DNA of 64,000 bases from Muraenolepis orangiensis (GCA_027704905.1 CM051005.1:15499544-15563543), one strand, 5' to 3'; shown: positions 1 through 28,653, counted from the stretch's first letter. Notes: generated by a model not told the origin, from the sequence alone. Translations and numbers: made by a program.

Positions 1-70
1 GAAGTACATGATCGTGATTGATGCCTCATGTCAGCTGAGCTAAGCACAATAAAGTGACTCATATTAAATT

Positions 71-238
<168 letters not shown>

Positions 239-326
239 ATATATATGTATATTAAATATATATATAGAGAGATATAGTTATATATACAGTAGATATAGAT
301 TAATATATAGATATAGATATATATTA

Positions 327-1595
327 GAGTCCGTGGTCCTCAGAACCTTCAGGAGGGTGAAGGCAGGCAAGGCAGCCGGCCCAGATGGAGCTCCATCCCG
401 CGTCTTCAAGACCTGCGCTGACCAGCTGGCTCCTGTGTTCACGGACATCTACAACGCATCACTGCAACAGTCTGTGGTCCCAGCGTGCTTCAGAGAGACA
501 ACCATTGAGCAGTTATCAAAAAATGACCAAGGTAACAAGCCTCAATGATTATCGTCCAGTGGCGCACCCATAGCCATGAAGTGCCTGGAGAAACTTGTCA
601 TGTTGCATATTAACTTTTCCATCCCTGAGTCCCTTGACCCGCTCCAGTTTGCATACAGACCAAACAAGTCTGTGTACGTCGCCATCTCCCTGGCACTACA
701 CACGGCCCTGCAGCACCTAGACATGAGGGACACCTACGTCAGACTGCTGTTCATTGACTACAGCTCTGCGTTCAACACCATCGTTCCCTCCAAGCATGTC
801 CTGAAACTGAGGGACCTAGTTCTGGGCGCCCCCATCTGTAACTGGATGATGGACTTCCTGACAGGCATGATAAGCGAGTGTGTGTGAACGTCACTCGCAC
901 TGAACGTCGGCAAGACTAAGGAGCTCATCGTAGACTTCAGGAGCCACCGGGGGGGGCACCCACTCCACCATCAGCCTGGGACGGGACACCGGTGGAAGTC
1001 ATCAGCTGCTTCCGTTGCTTCTGGGGCTACAGATTTCCGAAGACCTGGCGTGGACCCGGAACAGGGAGGTCACGTGCTGAAGAAGGCACACCAGTGGCAT
1101 CACTGTGTGGTACGATAACACCACTGCACACAGGACAAGAAAAGACATTTCCAGAGGGTTGTGAGGACAGCAAAAAAAAAAGACTGCAGAAAAAAAAAGA
1201 AAAAAGTTTTTATCCACAGGCAATGCCCCCTACTGAACTTATAGGAGTCCTGCCACTAATCATAACATTGTCATACTGTCAAACTTTGCTGGACTTTCTG
1301 GACTCATATTCATTACTCATTACAGTTACTGCACTGTTCTGCACTGCATTCAAGATGCGTCTGCACTACTGGTACTTTAAAATGCTTTGAAATGCTTTTT
1401 GCACAATATAACACATATACATATTCCATCAATCACTTTATTGTTCTTTTTATGTTTATTTTAATGTGTATAGTATGCTTATAGTATTGTGTTCTAGTAT
1501 GACATACTGTGAGAGGGAATGGGGAGTAAGCGTTCCATTGTACTTGGTTGTAAATGGCAAATCGAATTCATGAATCTTAAATCTTGAATCTTGAA
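327..1595 (+). mobile_element. Decayed L2/CR1-like LINE (RT fragment and 3' tail)
   Basis: Frame-disrupted reverse transcriptase remnant. Frame fragments encode GKAAGPDG (362-390), LNDYRPV (about 541-561), PLQFAYRPNKS (about 640-670) and the motif-A region FIDYSSAFNTIVPSK (about 750-795), typical of fish L2/Maui-type elements. At about 862-893 the sequence jumps from DFLTG to LNVGKTKELIVDF, so the stretch that should carry the catalytic FADD box is deleted. The frame also shifts near 545, and an in-frame stop follows at 571. The 3' end has the characteristic tail built from TGAATCTTGAA units (about 1571-1595). The copy is 5'-truncated and cannot encode a working protein. Family level is fairly certain; subfamily is not. 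Confidence 0.85.
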
Positions 1596-1596
1596 G

Positions 1597-1676
1597 ATAT
1601 TGATATCTATATTGATATAGATATCAATATATTGATATAGTATCTATATATAAATAAAGATATATATAAATAGTTG
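1597..1676. repeat. AT-rich palindromic low-complexity tract
   Basis: Directly after the LINE tail. ATATTGATATCTATA (1597-1611) is the exact reverse complement of 1616-1630, a 15-bp inverted repeat with a 4-nt spacer. Further TATA-type repeats follow. Confidence 0.7.
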
Positions 1677-1800
1677 TACATATTTCTCACAAACATACAC
1701 ACATACCCACCAAAAGCACACACAAGCAGGGACAGAAAGGACCTACACCTCCCCCTGCTGTTCACTGCATTCCCTGAGCACAAACTGCACTCACACACTG

Positions 1801-1882
1801 TGTGTGCGTGCGTGAATGTGTGCGTGTGCGTGTGCGTGTGCGTGTGCTGTGTGTGTGTGCGTGTGTGTGTGCGTGTGTGTGG

Positions 1883-1913
<31 letters not shown>

Positions 1914-1985
1914 TGTGTGTGTGCAACTGTGCATATGGCATGTTAGTGAATGAGAGCGTGAGTGAGTGAGTGAGTGAGTTAGTGA
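1801..1985. repeat. Compound (TG)n/(TGCG)n and (GAGT)n repeat
   Basis: TG-rich tract with CG interruptions to about 1932, followed by a short GAGT array (about 1957-1985). Confidence 0.9.
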
Positions 1986-2494
1986 GTACATCCGTTTCTC
2001 AATCTAAAGAGGCCTGCTTCAAATAAACTTTCAAGATGAAATGTAAAGAAAGGTCTATGACGGGTCAGAGGAAATAATAGAACAATGCTTGTCGCAATGC
2101 CATCACAATTAGGCCTTAAACATTTCACATTCTTGAGATTTACAATAGGCTTTATAAAAGTAACGTTTTTTTAAATTCAGACAATTTTACCATGATCGGT
2201 ATCCTCGACTTAAATAATATGTATGGTCAATGTAATGCTAATTTCAATTTAAAAATGAAATGAATATCCATTGAAAGATTCATTTACATAATATGGCCAT
2301 TTCTATAAAAAATGAATAAATACAACGTTTCACTTAAACGAATAAACCTGATCCAACGGCGTCGAACACATACACACTGGTGTTCCGCAATCCAGATGTG
2401 GAGTGCGCGTTTAGTGACGCCCACGCGCAGGAACGTGAGCACGCAGCGAGTCTCGTTGAGAGAGAGAGAGGAGAGCGGAGCAGGAGAGCGAAAC
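1986..2494 (+). other. crtc1 upstream region and probable 5' UTR
   Basis: The 5' part (1986-2330) is AT-rich with nothing recognisable. Around 2395-2490 base composition becomes GC-richer, with TAGTGACGCC (contains a CRE half-site TGACG) and a short GA-rich tract (about 2457-2475) just before the crtc1 start codon. This probably holds the core promoter and 5' UTR; no TATA box is seen at a convincing distance, so the transcription start is not placed. Confidence 0.4.
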
Positions 2495-17643
<15,149 letters not shown>

Positions 17644-18060
17644 CCCGGGTGGCCTCTAGTCCCGATCTTTTTGTTTTTGTTTCATTCTTCGCCACTCGAC
17701 CGGACCCAGGACTACTTTGGCACGAGGAGGACCCACACCCCCCGCCCCAGTCCCCCCCCCCCCCCCCCCCCCCCAGTCCCCGTCCCCTAATCGCACCTGC
17801 ACTTATCCCAGAGGGAAGCGAAAGCGGTGCCGGGTTGAGGGGAGTGGGGCAGGGAAAGGGAGGGGCCCTCTAGGGAGAGATGGAGGAGGAGGGAGACGAG
17901 GAGAGGGGCCCACCCACAGCACGTTGAGTCACTCTCGGTCTCACCCAGAAGGCGGGCAGGCTCGGACCCTCGGGAGAGCGATTGAAAGGTAACCCGATTG
18001 TTTTCTCGGCGATCCCTTACGAACGGGGAAAGAAAGATATTCGGCATAGCTGACGTGGTA

Positions 18061-18066
18061 AATAAA
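18061..18066 (+). terminator. Proximal crtc1 poly(A) signal
   Basis: AATAAA about 420 bp after the crtc1 stop codon. Confidence 0.5.
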
Positions 18067-18713
18067 GAACATGGTATATATGTTTATTTATGTGAGTATG
18101 TGTTAAAAAAAAAATACAAAAAAAGACACAAACACCCGCGTGTTTCTTTTTGAGATTTTAATGTAGACCTTTTCGTGCACGTTGTTTTTAAGGGAGTTTG
18201 CTTTAAAAGAATACAAATAACGAGGCAGCTTGGTGGTTCCCTCAACTGGCATGACCAGAGCGAGCTGCCAACTTTACAGTACTTCTCATCTCTTGTTTTA
18301 AAAATAGCACGGAAACACCTGCTATTGTGGTGGTTGGTTCGCCTCTCTTTAATTTCCCCCTCCCTCTTGTTCCGTGCCAAGTCTGTTTGTCCGTCCCTCT
18401 GTCTGTCACCCAGTGTGTGTTCGCTGTGCGTTTCCTGTTTAGGTTGGATTCCGTTATATTATCATCCATTTACGTGTGTCCAGTCCGGGTCACGTTTGTT
18501 CTGTTTTTAACTATTTCCTCAAGAAAGTTCCTCCTTGTGTGTTTTAATGGAAAGTAGTCTCTTCGGACTTGGGTTTCTTCAGTTATGCATGAGATCACTG
18601 TGCTTGCCTGTCTTTGCCTTATTAGATGACTGAGATTTCGCTTTCACACAACGTGTAAGAATATGTGCACGCAACCTCATGAGACCAGATATGAGAATTT
18701 TCATTTCTTGGGT

Positions 18714-18784
18714 TCAGCAGTCGTAAAAGTCATGCACAATTCACTATGTAACAGTGAATTGTGCATGACTTTTACGACTGCTGA
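18714..18784. repeat. Perfect 32-bp inverted repeat (hairpin)
   Basis: The left arm 18714-18745 begins TCAGCAGTCGTAAAAGTCAT, and the right arm 18753-18784 is its exact reverse complement. The spacer is 7 nt (ATGTAAC). It lies in the likely crtc1 3' UTR, about 1.1 kb after the stop codon. Confidence 0.97.
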
Positions 18785-19992
18785 TACATTTTCTATTTTC
18801 ACAATTTTTTTTGTCTGCAGTGTGGAGTCATTGTCATTTTGTATTTTCTATGAAATATATATTGTTTTTAACGATATCCATTTTAAATTAATTAAATAAT
18901 TTGGGGCTATGAGGAAGACAAATTGTAGACAAATAAATTGGAAATCTACATGGGTAATAAGGAGACAACAACCTATACGCTTTAACTTCAAAATAGTTGA
19001 GCTTTAATGAAACATGGTTTGATTTCAAACACAGTTAAGCTACAGTACAAACAATCATTTATTTCACAGCTATTATCTCTTCGGACTGTCAACATTCACA
19101 ACTTGACTATTTCTCCACGTTGTATTTTGTATTTAGTTTTTTCGGTATGTCTCTTCTACACCAATTACATTGAATGTTATTGTCTCTGTTATGAGAACAC
19201 AAGCTTTAAATGTGCTTAATCATGCATGAGATAACCCCGCCCCAACCCCCTTTTCTCTTTTTGAATGATATACCTTTTCTATGAATTTGATCAAATTCAT
19301 AAATCTGTCCACACCATCATTTAAAATATTGACCACCAGTATCTACAGTAGGTATTCCATTGGCTTAAATTCAAAACCCTCTCTCTGGATTTGGTATTGC
19401 ACTTTATTTTGAAAACTTGTGTGTTAATGCAATTATACATAACCTATGAAGTTAGGTGTACTCAAACAGTTTTCCTATTTAAAAAAAGTTCACAAAAGTA
19501 TTTTTGAAAAAGGCAGATATATAATATAAAAAATAGGTACATTTGTACATAATCAGTAAGTATTTTTGTTATTTGGCTAAAATCGGTGAGTAAATATAAG
19601 AACATTTTGGGAAATCCCGTTTCGATAGAAGTTTATTTTTAGTTTAGCAAATAATAGTGGGCATATTCCTGTGCTTCAACACGACCTACCTTCAATAGAA
19701 ACTCAACATTAAATATCAAATATATGAAATTGATGAATTCTGTGTCATTAAACATACCTAAAACACCTAACTGTATTCTTAATAACCTCCAGGGTGTTTG
19801 GCATTTGTTAAACAATAGCATACCACATCTCTCAGTAACTTGAAATGTATTCAAAAGTCTCAGAAAAATCAGAAATTAAATATGGATGGACAATCATTTC
19901 TAAAATACCTGGCCCCAAAATAATACAAAGATGACTGCATAGGAGTTGCTTTTCCAGTGCACTGCTTTTCCAGTGCACTGTGTAATCTAGGA

Positions 19993-20585
19993 CAGTGGTT
20001 CTCAACTACCGGGCCACAGACAGGTACTGGGCCATGGACCATGGGCCACTGTGCCACTGACATTTAGAAATAAAGCCAAACAAAAAATAGATATACATAT
20101 TTGTTTTGTTTTACTTCCATAAAATTCAAATATGTTCCATTATCATTTTTACAGTCTATTTTTAGTCTACCTAATAAAAAGCGTACTATGCGCTGTTATT
20201 TGTATTTGCTAAATGTGATGCATGTCCCAACATTCATATTTGGTCATGAACTTATATGGATCAGAGATCAGGGAACGTGATTAGCGCGGTTTGTTGTGGA
20301 TCATTGTGGATGCGTTATACAGAGCTAAGATAACAATGGCAAAAAATAAGCATTTAATCGATTTGTTTGGTTAGTTAGAGTTTCACTTGGCACAATAATT
20401 ATACATATGAGAACTGCGACTGTTACTGTCCATGAATAAAACTGTTTATTATACTTTTTTATTATTAATAATAGTCGAACTTCTGCTGTACTTATAACGA
20501 TGGCCAACCAAAAACTAACATAAACCGCAGGCCGTCAATATATTTCTAACATGGGCCACAAAAGCGAAAAGGTTGAGGACATTGA
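19993..20585 (+). mobile_element. hAT (Charlie-like) non-autonomous remnant
   Basis: The left end CAGTGGTTCTCAACTACC is a classic hAT-Charlie terminus. The right end GCGAAAAGGTTGAGGAC is a decayed inverted copy of it. Both ends also carry GGGCCACA-type sequence, as in related elements. No transposase reading frame remains. Confidence 0.6.
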
Positions 20586-22734
20586 TGAGGACAATATTGT
20601 ACCCTATTTAAAGAGCCATTATACTGCGATTTTTATCAACAACAAAATATATATACATGAAAGTGAAATTTAGGTTTTCTTTAGTCCCTAGTTTATCCTG
20701 CATTTTCATTTTTTTTTTATGTGGTGTCAATTATGTTACCTTTTTAATCTTTAGTATGGGTGCATACATACAATTTAGGTTCCCATAAGAACAATACAAT
20801 ATTCATTCCGATTTTGTGACTGCATGAAATTCAAGACGTTGGCCGATATTTCCCTTTTTTTAGCTATATTATCATTTATCTAATTTAACTTTTAAACAAA
20901 GTAAGTGGTGGACTGAACATGTGTCTTTAAATATTCAGATTCTGTTATGATTGGTCAAATTGTTGACTTTTGGCTCAGCATCATGTATTGGCTATGTTAA
21001 GTCAAACCTAAAGGGCATCAGAAATATGCCATTCAGGCTTTCCATGAACATGTAAATGTCCATTATTTGGTAGGTATTCATGTACACATTAAAATGTATG
21101 TGCTCGGTATGGATAAATATATATATTGTTTTTTTATAACAATGTTATTTGTGCTTCTTTGTGCTATGATGTCAAAGTGAAGAAAATGCACTGATAATTT
21201 ACTGTATGTGCGGCAATATGTTATTGTTGCATTGTTATTATTTGTATTTTATTTTGTACTTTTCTTTTGTCACTTAGCCCTTCTGGTAATGAGTTATTGT
21301 AGGATATGTCTTACCGGCCTGTTTACCCATTTTTCTGTCTTTTTTGTGATTATGTAGTCAAATATTATTGATAATAGTTTGCCTGTTACTGCCACCTTAA
21401 TATGCATCAGTGTTCAGGTGTCTCTTGGTATCATGCCAACGTTTACAGACGTTTACAAACAAAAGAGGGTTTTTATTATTTGGTGGAACTGTTTAAATCT
21501 TACATTCATTCCTTCTCACTCTAAAATTGCTTGGCCTTTTTGTTGTATTTACCAACTGTATTTCACTACAGGAATTAACTTTTAACTTTAAATATTTAAA
21601 AGTAGCTGATCAGGTTTACAAGACACTGTTAATGTTTTGGTACCTGCTGGTATAGATTTGACCTAAATCCATGCAGGATGTGGGATATTTGCATTTATTT
21701 CAGACTTGTTGACACATTAGACTTTTTCATATTGTGCTTTTTTTCCTCCAAATATTTGCACCCATTCTGAATCCAATAGTGAAACACATTAAGCAGCTAT
21801 AAACATATTCTGTTATAAGCACCTTCTCCTCATGTAGCCTAAAAGAAACACAACAGATGAATCAAAAAGCCAAAGTTAATTATCCCTTTAAATGTGTCCT
21901 ATGTTAAGTAACTTACTGTATGACTTAATGTATCACCTACTATATGAATTATATTTTCTGTACACACAACTATCCTACGTATAATATCCTGCCCACGACA
22001 CAGCAAATATAATTTATTTGTGAACTAGAATTTCACTATGAAATATTTGAGAATTATTTAAGTTTTCTTACTGTTAAACTCAATGGTCACATTGAGGAGA
22101 AACAATGCTTGTATCTAGATTCGATATATAGTGGTACACTTGTACAGTTTGTCTGAGAAACTCAATGTGTAAAAAGGGACACTAAACACAAGAAACGACT
22201 ATGAATTATTCACATTCTGAGGACAGCCAGACGCTGATTGAAGCCTCATATGATGGCAGCTAAATTGTTATACAATGTGTTTTTATTTTGAGTACAGTGC
22301 TGCTTTTCCAAGCACTGCAATGCTCTTTACTTACTGTGGTGACACGTGTGTACTATACCTGTAGTAGTGTGCTACACTTGCAGTGTACTACAGATGTAGT
22401 GTACGATAAGCAACAGGGCACACTGATAATGTTCTTTGAATATGCAAAATCTAGTGTTCTGCAGCACAGCTTGGCAAGTCAGTACTTTTTTTAACCAACC
22501 CTTTAAAAATAAATGGATTAAATGCATTCTTCAAAATGTGCTTTTTATATTTGTAAAATCTGACTATTAAAACATCTTGGCCGTATATATGTGTGCTGAT
22601 GAAGTTGGCCGTAGCCTATAGGCCTATGTGTGCTCAAAACGAGGTGAAACAGCCTTCTGTTGTATCCGTTTTCGTTGTGTCGAGGCTTCTGTCTTTGTAC
22701 CTTTGCATTACCATTTGTAAATTAAATGAGATTG

Positions 22735-22740
22735 AATAAA
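22735..22740 (+). terminator. Candidate distal crtc1 poly(A) signal
   Basis: AATAAA at the end of the AT-rich downstream stretch; the assignment to crtc1 is inferred. Confidence 0.35.
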
Positions 22741-23424
22741 GTTGACATGATGAGCAGAGACTTTTCCTGGAATCTGTATGTTGCCATGGCTGTATAGAAT
22801 TGGTAAGTGGTGAGATCAGACAATAAACCATATAAAGCTGTATAAGCCATGCATATGAATAAATATATAATTTGTAAATAATATAATGACTGGGAATAAA
22901 TAGAATAACATATCCTATCATCGTCCAGGGAGTATTGGGCAATATCTCCATCTGCTGGTCGAAAGAGGATTTAAAGTTGTATTTATTATTACGCTATGGT
23001 GATAATTGCAGTGCGAAAAACGGTGCGTGGTTTGTTTTGCTGGCTGTTTACGTTTTGTCCCGGCATTGTTTTAATCCCATTTTGTCGTATGTACGAACAA
23101 GGGACTGGGGCGACTTAACATGAGCTGAGTTTCCAAGGCTAGGTTGTCCATGTTTCTGTACAACAATCCCGTGATCAATGTAACCAACCAGATTGGAATA
23201 CATGTCAAGGATACACATTACACCACACTTCGACAAATAGGCCTTGAGACTGGAATCCCCCCAGAGAGTTTTACCCCCCCCCTTCCACAACAACAACTGG
23301 ACTATCTGCACCACAAGCACTTTACACTTCATATTTATACAGTTTATACAGTTGGATTCATATATACTGCAGTTGTGCACGTTTGTGTCGTTTCTATTCA
23401 CTTTTTGGTAATTGTGTACCTTTT

Positions 23425-23525
23425 AGTAATTTTGCGCACATCTTCGGAGCTGGCAATAACATTGCACTATACATTGTACACTGTACCTTTTACATGTGAC
23501 CAATACACCCAATCTGAATGTGAGT
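23425..23525 (+). mobile_element. Non-LTR retrotransposon 3' tail
   Basis: Related to 10069-10190 (CGGAGCTGGCAATAACATTG, TACATGTGACCAATACACCC, AATCTGAATGTGA). It lies about 360 bp upstream of the med26 start codon. Confidence 0.7.
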
Positions 23526-23608
23526 GTGGGTGAGCTCTGGGGGCGATCCGAACAACAACAGCGGTGATATTGACTCGCCTACGTGCCCGCGTCACGGACG
23601 CTCACCGC

Positions 23609-23625
23609 CTCCCACAATGCAACTG
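23609..23625 (+). promoter_or_regulatory. Possible ZNF143/Staf-type site upstream of med26
   Basis: CTCCCACAATGCAACTG contains the CCCACAATGCA core of the ZNF143 (Staf) consensus, common in housekeeping promoters. It is about 260 bp before the ATG in a GC-rich region. Match by eye only. Confidence 0.4.
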
Positions 23626-23883
23626 GAGGCCGTCAAAAATCCAGCAGCTAGTAGTGGTTCACTAGCGCGCCGATCGGGGCGGACGTAAGCGGTCAACAAC
23701 GCGCACATCTCTGCGACTCCATGTGACACATTACCGATCCTTTAACGGCGAGGAGAATAGATATGCTGCCGGGCGTTACGTCCATAACGGGAGCTTTCGA
23801 GTCTCTCTAAGGTCTCGCCATTATTTTCATTTTGGAGGATTCCTCCCTCCCCCCCCCATCCTCCGGGTCGTACCGAACGGGCG

Positions 23884-26800
23884 ATGACAACGGTCTCGGC
23901 AACTCCGCAGCAGATGAGGGACCGGCTGCTGGAGGCCGTCGACGGTCACAGCAATGTGAGTAGGCTAGCGCGCTAACGCTAGCTTCGTCTACACAACCAC
24001 CACCACCACTACTACTACTACAAACGCATGCATGGGTTTGGGCTATTAGCAGGCAGCTGAAGTAAACACGCCTCGCATTGTGCTCTACAGAACGGACTAT
24101 TTGTTTCCAACGTGGGATCTTTTTCCGCGAAAGGGGGACGTCGGGTGTTTTGAGTTGACAGCTTGTACTGTGCTAGCAGTAGCGTTACCATGGTTAGCGT
24201 TCGGCACCGTAGCCCCCCCCCCCCCCCCGTTTGCTTCTAGCATGCTATACCCGTTAGCATAACTAAACGGGCTGGGCCTATGTGGTGGAAGAGCGGTTTA
24301 GCAGTTGTGTTTTTGGGATTCAACACATTACGATTAAAGTTGTGTGTACCTTGTCGTTGTGCTCTTAAACTCACCTGTTAAGTTGGAGTTCACGTCCACC
24401 GTCGGGAGTGGACGTTCAACTAGGGCTGGGGCGCTTGGGGACTTTTTAGCCTGAGTTTCAGGAAATAGTCAGAAGTCCCGAGTAGATCATGAGCGTCTCT
24501 GCTAAGATGCTAATGCTGGCTAACGGTTGAACTGTGTCCCATTTGTAAATTAGCCGTGTGACATTATCTTTCAACCAAATGTACAATTAACAATAAGCTC
24601 TTCCCGGAACGATGCTACGCTACAAGATGCGCTGGGCTTTTCTCTGCGTTGACACATGCTTGTAGTTGTACACCAGTAAAACGTCATTTTCTGGAGTCTT
24701 CGAGCTAACATAGCTGCTAGCTACTAGCTGCTGTTTCTCGGTCGTTTAGCTTTGGAGCTTGTTCTCAGGCTCAGTGTTTGTAAGCGAACATTTCGCTGAT
24801 GCAATACATTTCCATTAATCGTTTTATCGTCTTTTCGAGATGGCTGTTTTAAAAAAAACAGCATGGTGGAAGATGTCTCAAACGTAACTGGGAATTAAAA
24901 CGCCGTTTCCTGCTCGTACGGATTCTGGAACAGCAACCAGTGGTTTTTATGTGCTGTGCCCTCTTTGTTGTTGTTGTACAATTGTCAACGATTGGAATTT
25001 AAGGAAGAAGAAAATAAATTAAGAAAAACAAAGACGGGTGCTATTGGGAAAGGCAATGCCACGCAGTGTCAAAAGGGTTGTCCATCCTTCAAGTTGTGTA
25101 ACATGGTCATGGTACCCTTGGCGTGGACGCTGGCTAAACATAATCTTGGCTGGTAGTTAACTCCTAGATGCGAATGGTGGCATACAACAAACATTGAACC
25201 ATGTAACATGTGGCGATTTCTCCTTTTTACCTGCAGATTTGCAATATGGTGGCTGTCTTGGAAGTAATAACCTATCTGGAAAAGTATCCAATCACCAAAG
25301 AAGCACTTGAGGTAAATCCATACCAGACTTGATCTTCTTTTTGTCTTTTCTATGGGACCAAATTGTAATCCAAGGTTTCTCTTGTATGTTTTGCATACAG
25401 GAAACTCGATTAGGAAAGTTGATCAACGATGTCCGGAAGAAAACAAACAATGAAGACCTTGCAAAGCGTGCCAAGAAGCTCTTGAGGAACTGGCAGAAGC
25501 TGATCGATCCAGGGCCTGCTGAGGCTGCGTCCCGTGGACCCGCAGCCCCTCCTGCCTCTACCAACGGTGGCTCGCATCCCTGCCGGACCATTGCCCCCTC
25601 GGCCGCTACCCCACCGGACATCTTGGTAGAGGGCAAGGGCGTCCCGGACGTCAAGGTCCGAAATGATGTCCACAACACTTACTCTCCCAAAGCGGCGAAA
25701 TCGAGCAACCGCAAGCGGCGGGCAGAGCAGTTACGGGCAGAGCACTTACCAGAAAAGATATCGCGGACGGCTTACGACAACTCTCTGTCGCCGCCGCCCA
25801 CCAATGGCACTGCAGGCAGTCCCGAGGCTCTGCTCGACCAGGAGGTTGTGCCGTCTCCTGACAGACCGCCACGGACGGATCATCTCGACAATGACAAACA
25901 CAACAAGATCCCTGTCAATGCGGTGAAGCCTCGGCCCAGCTCCCCCGGGGTGGCCAAGCTGCCCAGCACTTCTTCGCTGATCAAGGTTGCGGTGATGCAA
26001 CAGCAGGTCAGAATGGAGGATGGAGGATATTATCAAGCCAAAAGCCCTCGTGGCACTACCACTAGTCCCCGGGGTGCGAAGGAAACGATGACCAAGCGTT
26101 CTTTGGCGTATGCACCAAAAGGTGTCCCGAGCCTTTCTCCTCGCGGCTCCCCCCTGCCCCCTTCTTCCCAGCCTGCAACGTCGCCCGCCCCATCGTCCCT
26201 CGTCACCCGGCTGCCACACCCTTCCTACAGTACTTCTACGCCGTGGGCCAGTACTTCTCAAGGCTCTTCTTCTGCTCAATGTCCCCCGCATGACTCGTCG
26301 GTAACACTGGAACCCCCGTCGATTTCCCCGCCTCCCCCCCAGCACAGCCTAGACACGCGCAGACCCCCTGCCAAGGCCAGCGCCGCCGCCATCAAGGCTG
26401 TGCTGGAGGACGCGGAGGGCCCCTCTCTTTCCACCTCGGAGCGGAAGAGGAGGAAAAAGTATCGGTCCAGGGACTACGCGGTGAACCTCGACGGTCAGAA
26501 AACGGAGGACACTGTTAAGCCGGTGCGCTTAAAAGAACGCAGAATCACCTTCGATCCTGTGACGGGCCAGATCAAGTCCATGGTACACAAGGAACCTTTT
26601 CAGACGGAGGAGGCTGTCGTGCCAGACTCTGCCGAGTGTACAAAGAGGACTGAGAACTCCGTGCCGCAGACCCCCGTGCCTCCCTCGGCCCCCGCCTTTG
26701 CCCCGCCTTCTTTCACCTCTGCCCCGCCACCTAACCCTTTCCAACAGACTAACTGGAAGGAGCTGTCGCGGAATGAAATCATCCAGTCTTACTTGAACCT

Positions 26801-27128
26801 CCAAGGTAACATGCTGACGTCTTCGGGGGTGCAGGCCCCCAGCGCGCACTTTTTTATGTCGGAGTACCTGAAGCGGGAGGAGCACAGCGTCAAGGAGGCC
26901 AGGGAGACGCATTCTTTGCAGACCGACAGCTCGGTGGAACATTTTCCCGGTGTGGCCGGCGAGGTGACGGACGCGGAGCTGGACAGAATACACACAAAAC
27001 ACTGGCCAGGTGTCAACGGTTGCTACGACACAAAGGGAGCCTGGTTTGACTGGACAGAGTGCATATCGTTGGACCCTCATGGGGACAAGAACAAACTGAA
27101 CATCCTGCCATACGTTTGCCTAGATTGA
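23884..27128 (+). CDS. med26: Mediator complex subunit 26 (3 exons)
   Basis: Mediator subunit linking the complex to TFIID and to elongation factors. Exons: 23884-23955, 25237-25311, 25401-27128; 624 residues (human is 600, from memory). Residues 1-87 form the TFIIS N-terminal (LW) domain, with QQMRDRLLEAVD, NMVAVLEVITYLEKYPITKE and the basic RKKTNNEDLAKRAKKLLRNW segment. A long Pro/Ser-rich middle follows, with the conserved block KPVRLKERRITFDPVTGQIK near residue 423. The Mediator-binding C terminus is intact (NWKELSRNEIIQSYL near 500; WPGVNGC and LNILPYVCLD at the end). Most of the protein is in one exon. Start chosen because MTTVSATPQQMRDRL matches the family N terminus. No oddities. Confidence 0.97.
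23957..24740. repeat. GCTAGC/GTTAGC-rich stretch in med26 intron 1
   Basis: Scattered GCTAAC, GTTAGC and CTAGC motifs recur through the start of intron 1 (for example GGCTAGCGCGCTAACGCTAG, CCATGGTTAGC, CCGTTAGCAT and GGCTAACGG). No exon is recognised here. Confidence 0.55.
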
Positions 27129-27301
27129 GGAGTTTGGGAATGTTGTCACCCCTCCCCCTGTCGGCATCCCTCTGCGAATGAGAGTACTTCATGGTTCTGT
27201 TTGGCCACTGTGAGCTCCAGGAAAGCCAGACCTGCTAAAGCATATTCAAGCCTATCCCTTTGTTTCACTGATGTGTTATTTTGGTATGGGGGGAGGAAAG
27301 A

Positions 27302-27510
<209 letters not shown>

Positions 27511-28647
27511 AGGGTAGCTGGGCATGCCCATTGCAGTGGTGGTCACTGGGTCATATTTGGCAGTTACGAGAAGCTTTATGTGAGATATATAGGAAAGAAA
27601 AATCATTTAAATTATACATTTGTTCTACATCTATTTATTTTGACCTGTTTTTTTTTTTTTTTGGTTTAAATCAAATCATGTTGATAAAAATAGGTTTGTT
27701 TTGCATCACACTGTTGTCTGCCTGATCTGTAACAATAAGTCCTGAACCGGCTACCCAGACCATTTGGTTTACCAACATTCCCTACTCTACGCTTCATTTC
27801 TCTCACTAGCCTCGTCCTCGCTACCCATCAACTCTAAAATACCTATGCCATCCAACTCTTTTTATTACCAGAACAATACTTCAACCTGGCCTAACTGACC
27901 TGTTTGTTCAGCCCAAAACTGCTTGAGTTCAGTCCAGGTGTTCCACACCTCCCTGTACATCTCATCATCAATGAACTATTACAATTATACTAACCGGGTG
28001 CTGGTGTGTAACCGCTTTCAACATAACATTTAAAAGAAGGTTCTGTATGCACAAACTACTGTCTTCCTTACTTCGCCACTGGTTAAACATTTTTAGGTAA
28101 ACATTCACCACATTTGTGTAACACCCTGTATACACACCCTGTATACATACATGTGTACGATGGTTTGTTGCTCAGTCCAGTTAAATTAACTCGACAATTT
28201 GGTTTGCTTCAACGATGGTTGGCGGACGTAGAAAATGTTGTGTACATATGATTGTTGCAACATCCCCCAACCCCTCCCCCCCTCCTTTTCATTAATTGGG
28301 TTGGTCTCCTGTGCTTTACCATGATAAAAGAGGAAAAGAAGGGTCCGCTTAGAGAAAGCAGTGCAAATCTGGCACACTGTTTATGTGACTGGCTACTTGG
28401 TCCATTGAGCGGAATTGACACTCGTGTATCTTTTTGGTTTGTTGTCTTCCTCCCCAGATGACCTGGTATGACTTTGGGGGTTGTATGGTCAGGCTCTGTG
28501 CAGTGTAGTATTTATATCTCATATGCTCCGTCATTCACCCCCCTACCAATGTGCCTTGGTCAAATGGTAAACTTGGATTTGCTTCTGCAGAGAAACACGC
28601 CTGTCCCAGGAGCTGGGTTTTGTGTGACGATTCCAAATTCTATGGTC

Positions 28648-28653
28648 AATAAA
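28648..28653 (+). terminator. Candidate med26 poly(A) signal
   Basis: AATAAA, about 1.5 kb after the stop codon. Further AATAAA motifs near 28762 and 28864 are alternatives. Confidence 0.45.

Larger units (their letters stand above)
17644..22760 (+). other. Probable crtc1 3' UTR (long, AT-rich)
   Basis: No further coding exon is seen. AATAAA occurs at 18061-18066 (proximal) and 22735-22740 (distal). The stretch is AT-rich with few repeats apart from a hAT-like remnant (19993-20585), and contains a perfect hairpin (18714-18784). A C-rich tract lies at about 17752-17774. That a single transcript runs to the distal signal is inference; the 3' part could be intergenic. Confidence 0.5.

Noticed and set aside
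2405..2420. CRE half-site upstream of crtc1 as a sign of CREB autoregulation
   Set aside because: A single TGACG half-site is expected often by chance; not enough to claim regulation.
25746..26345. Arg-rich 199-codon open frame on the - strand over med26 exon 3
   Set aside because: Antisense shadow of a GC-rich coding exon; the + strand frame matches MED26 end to end.
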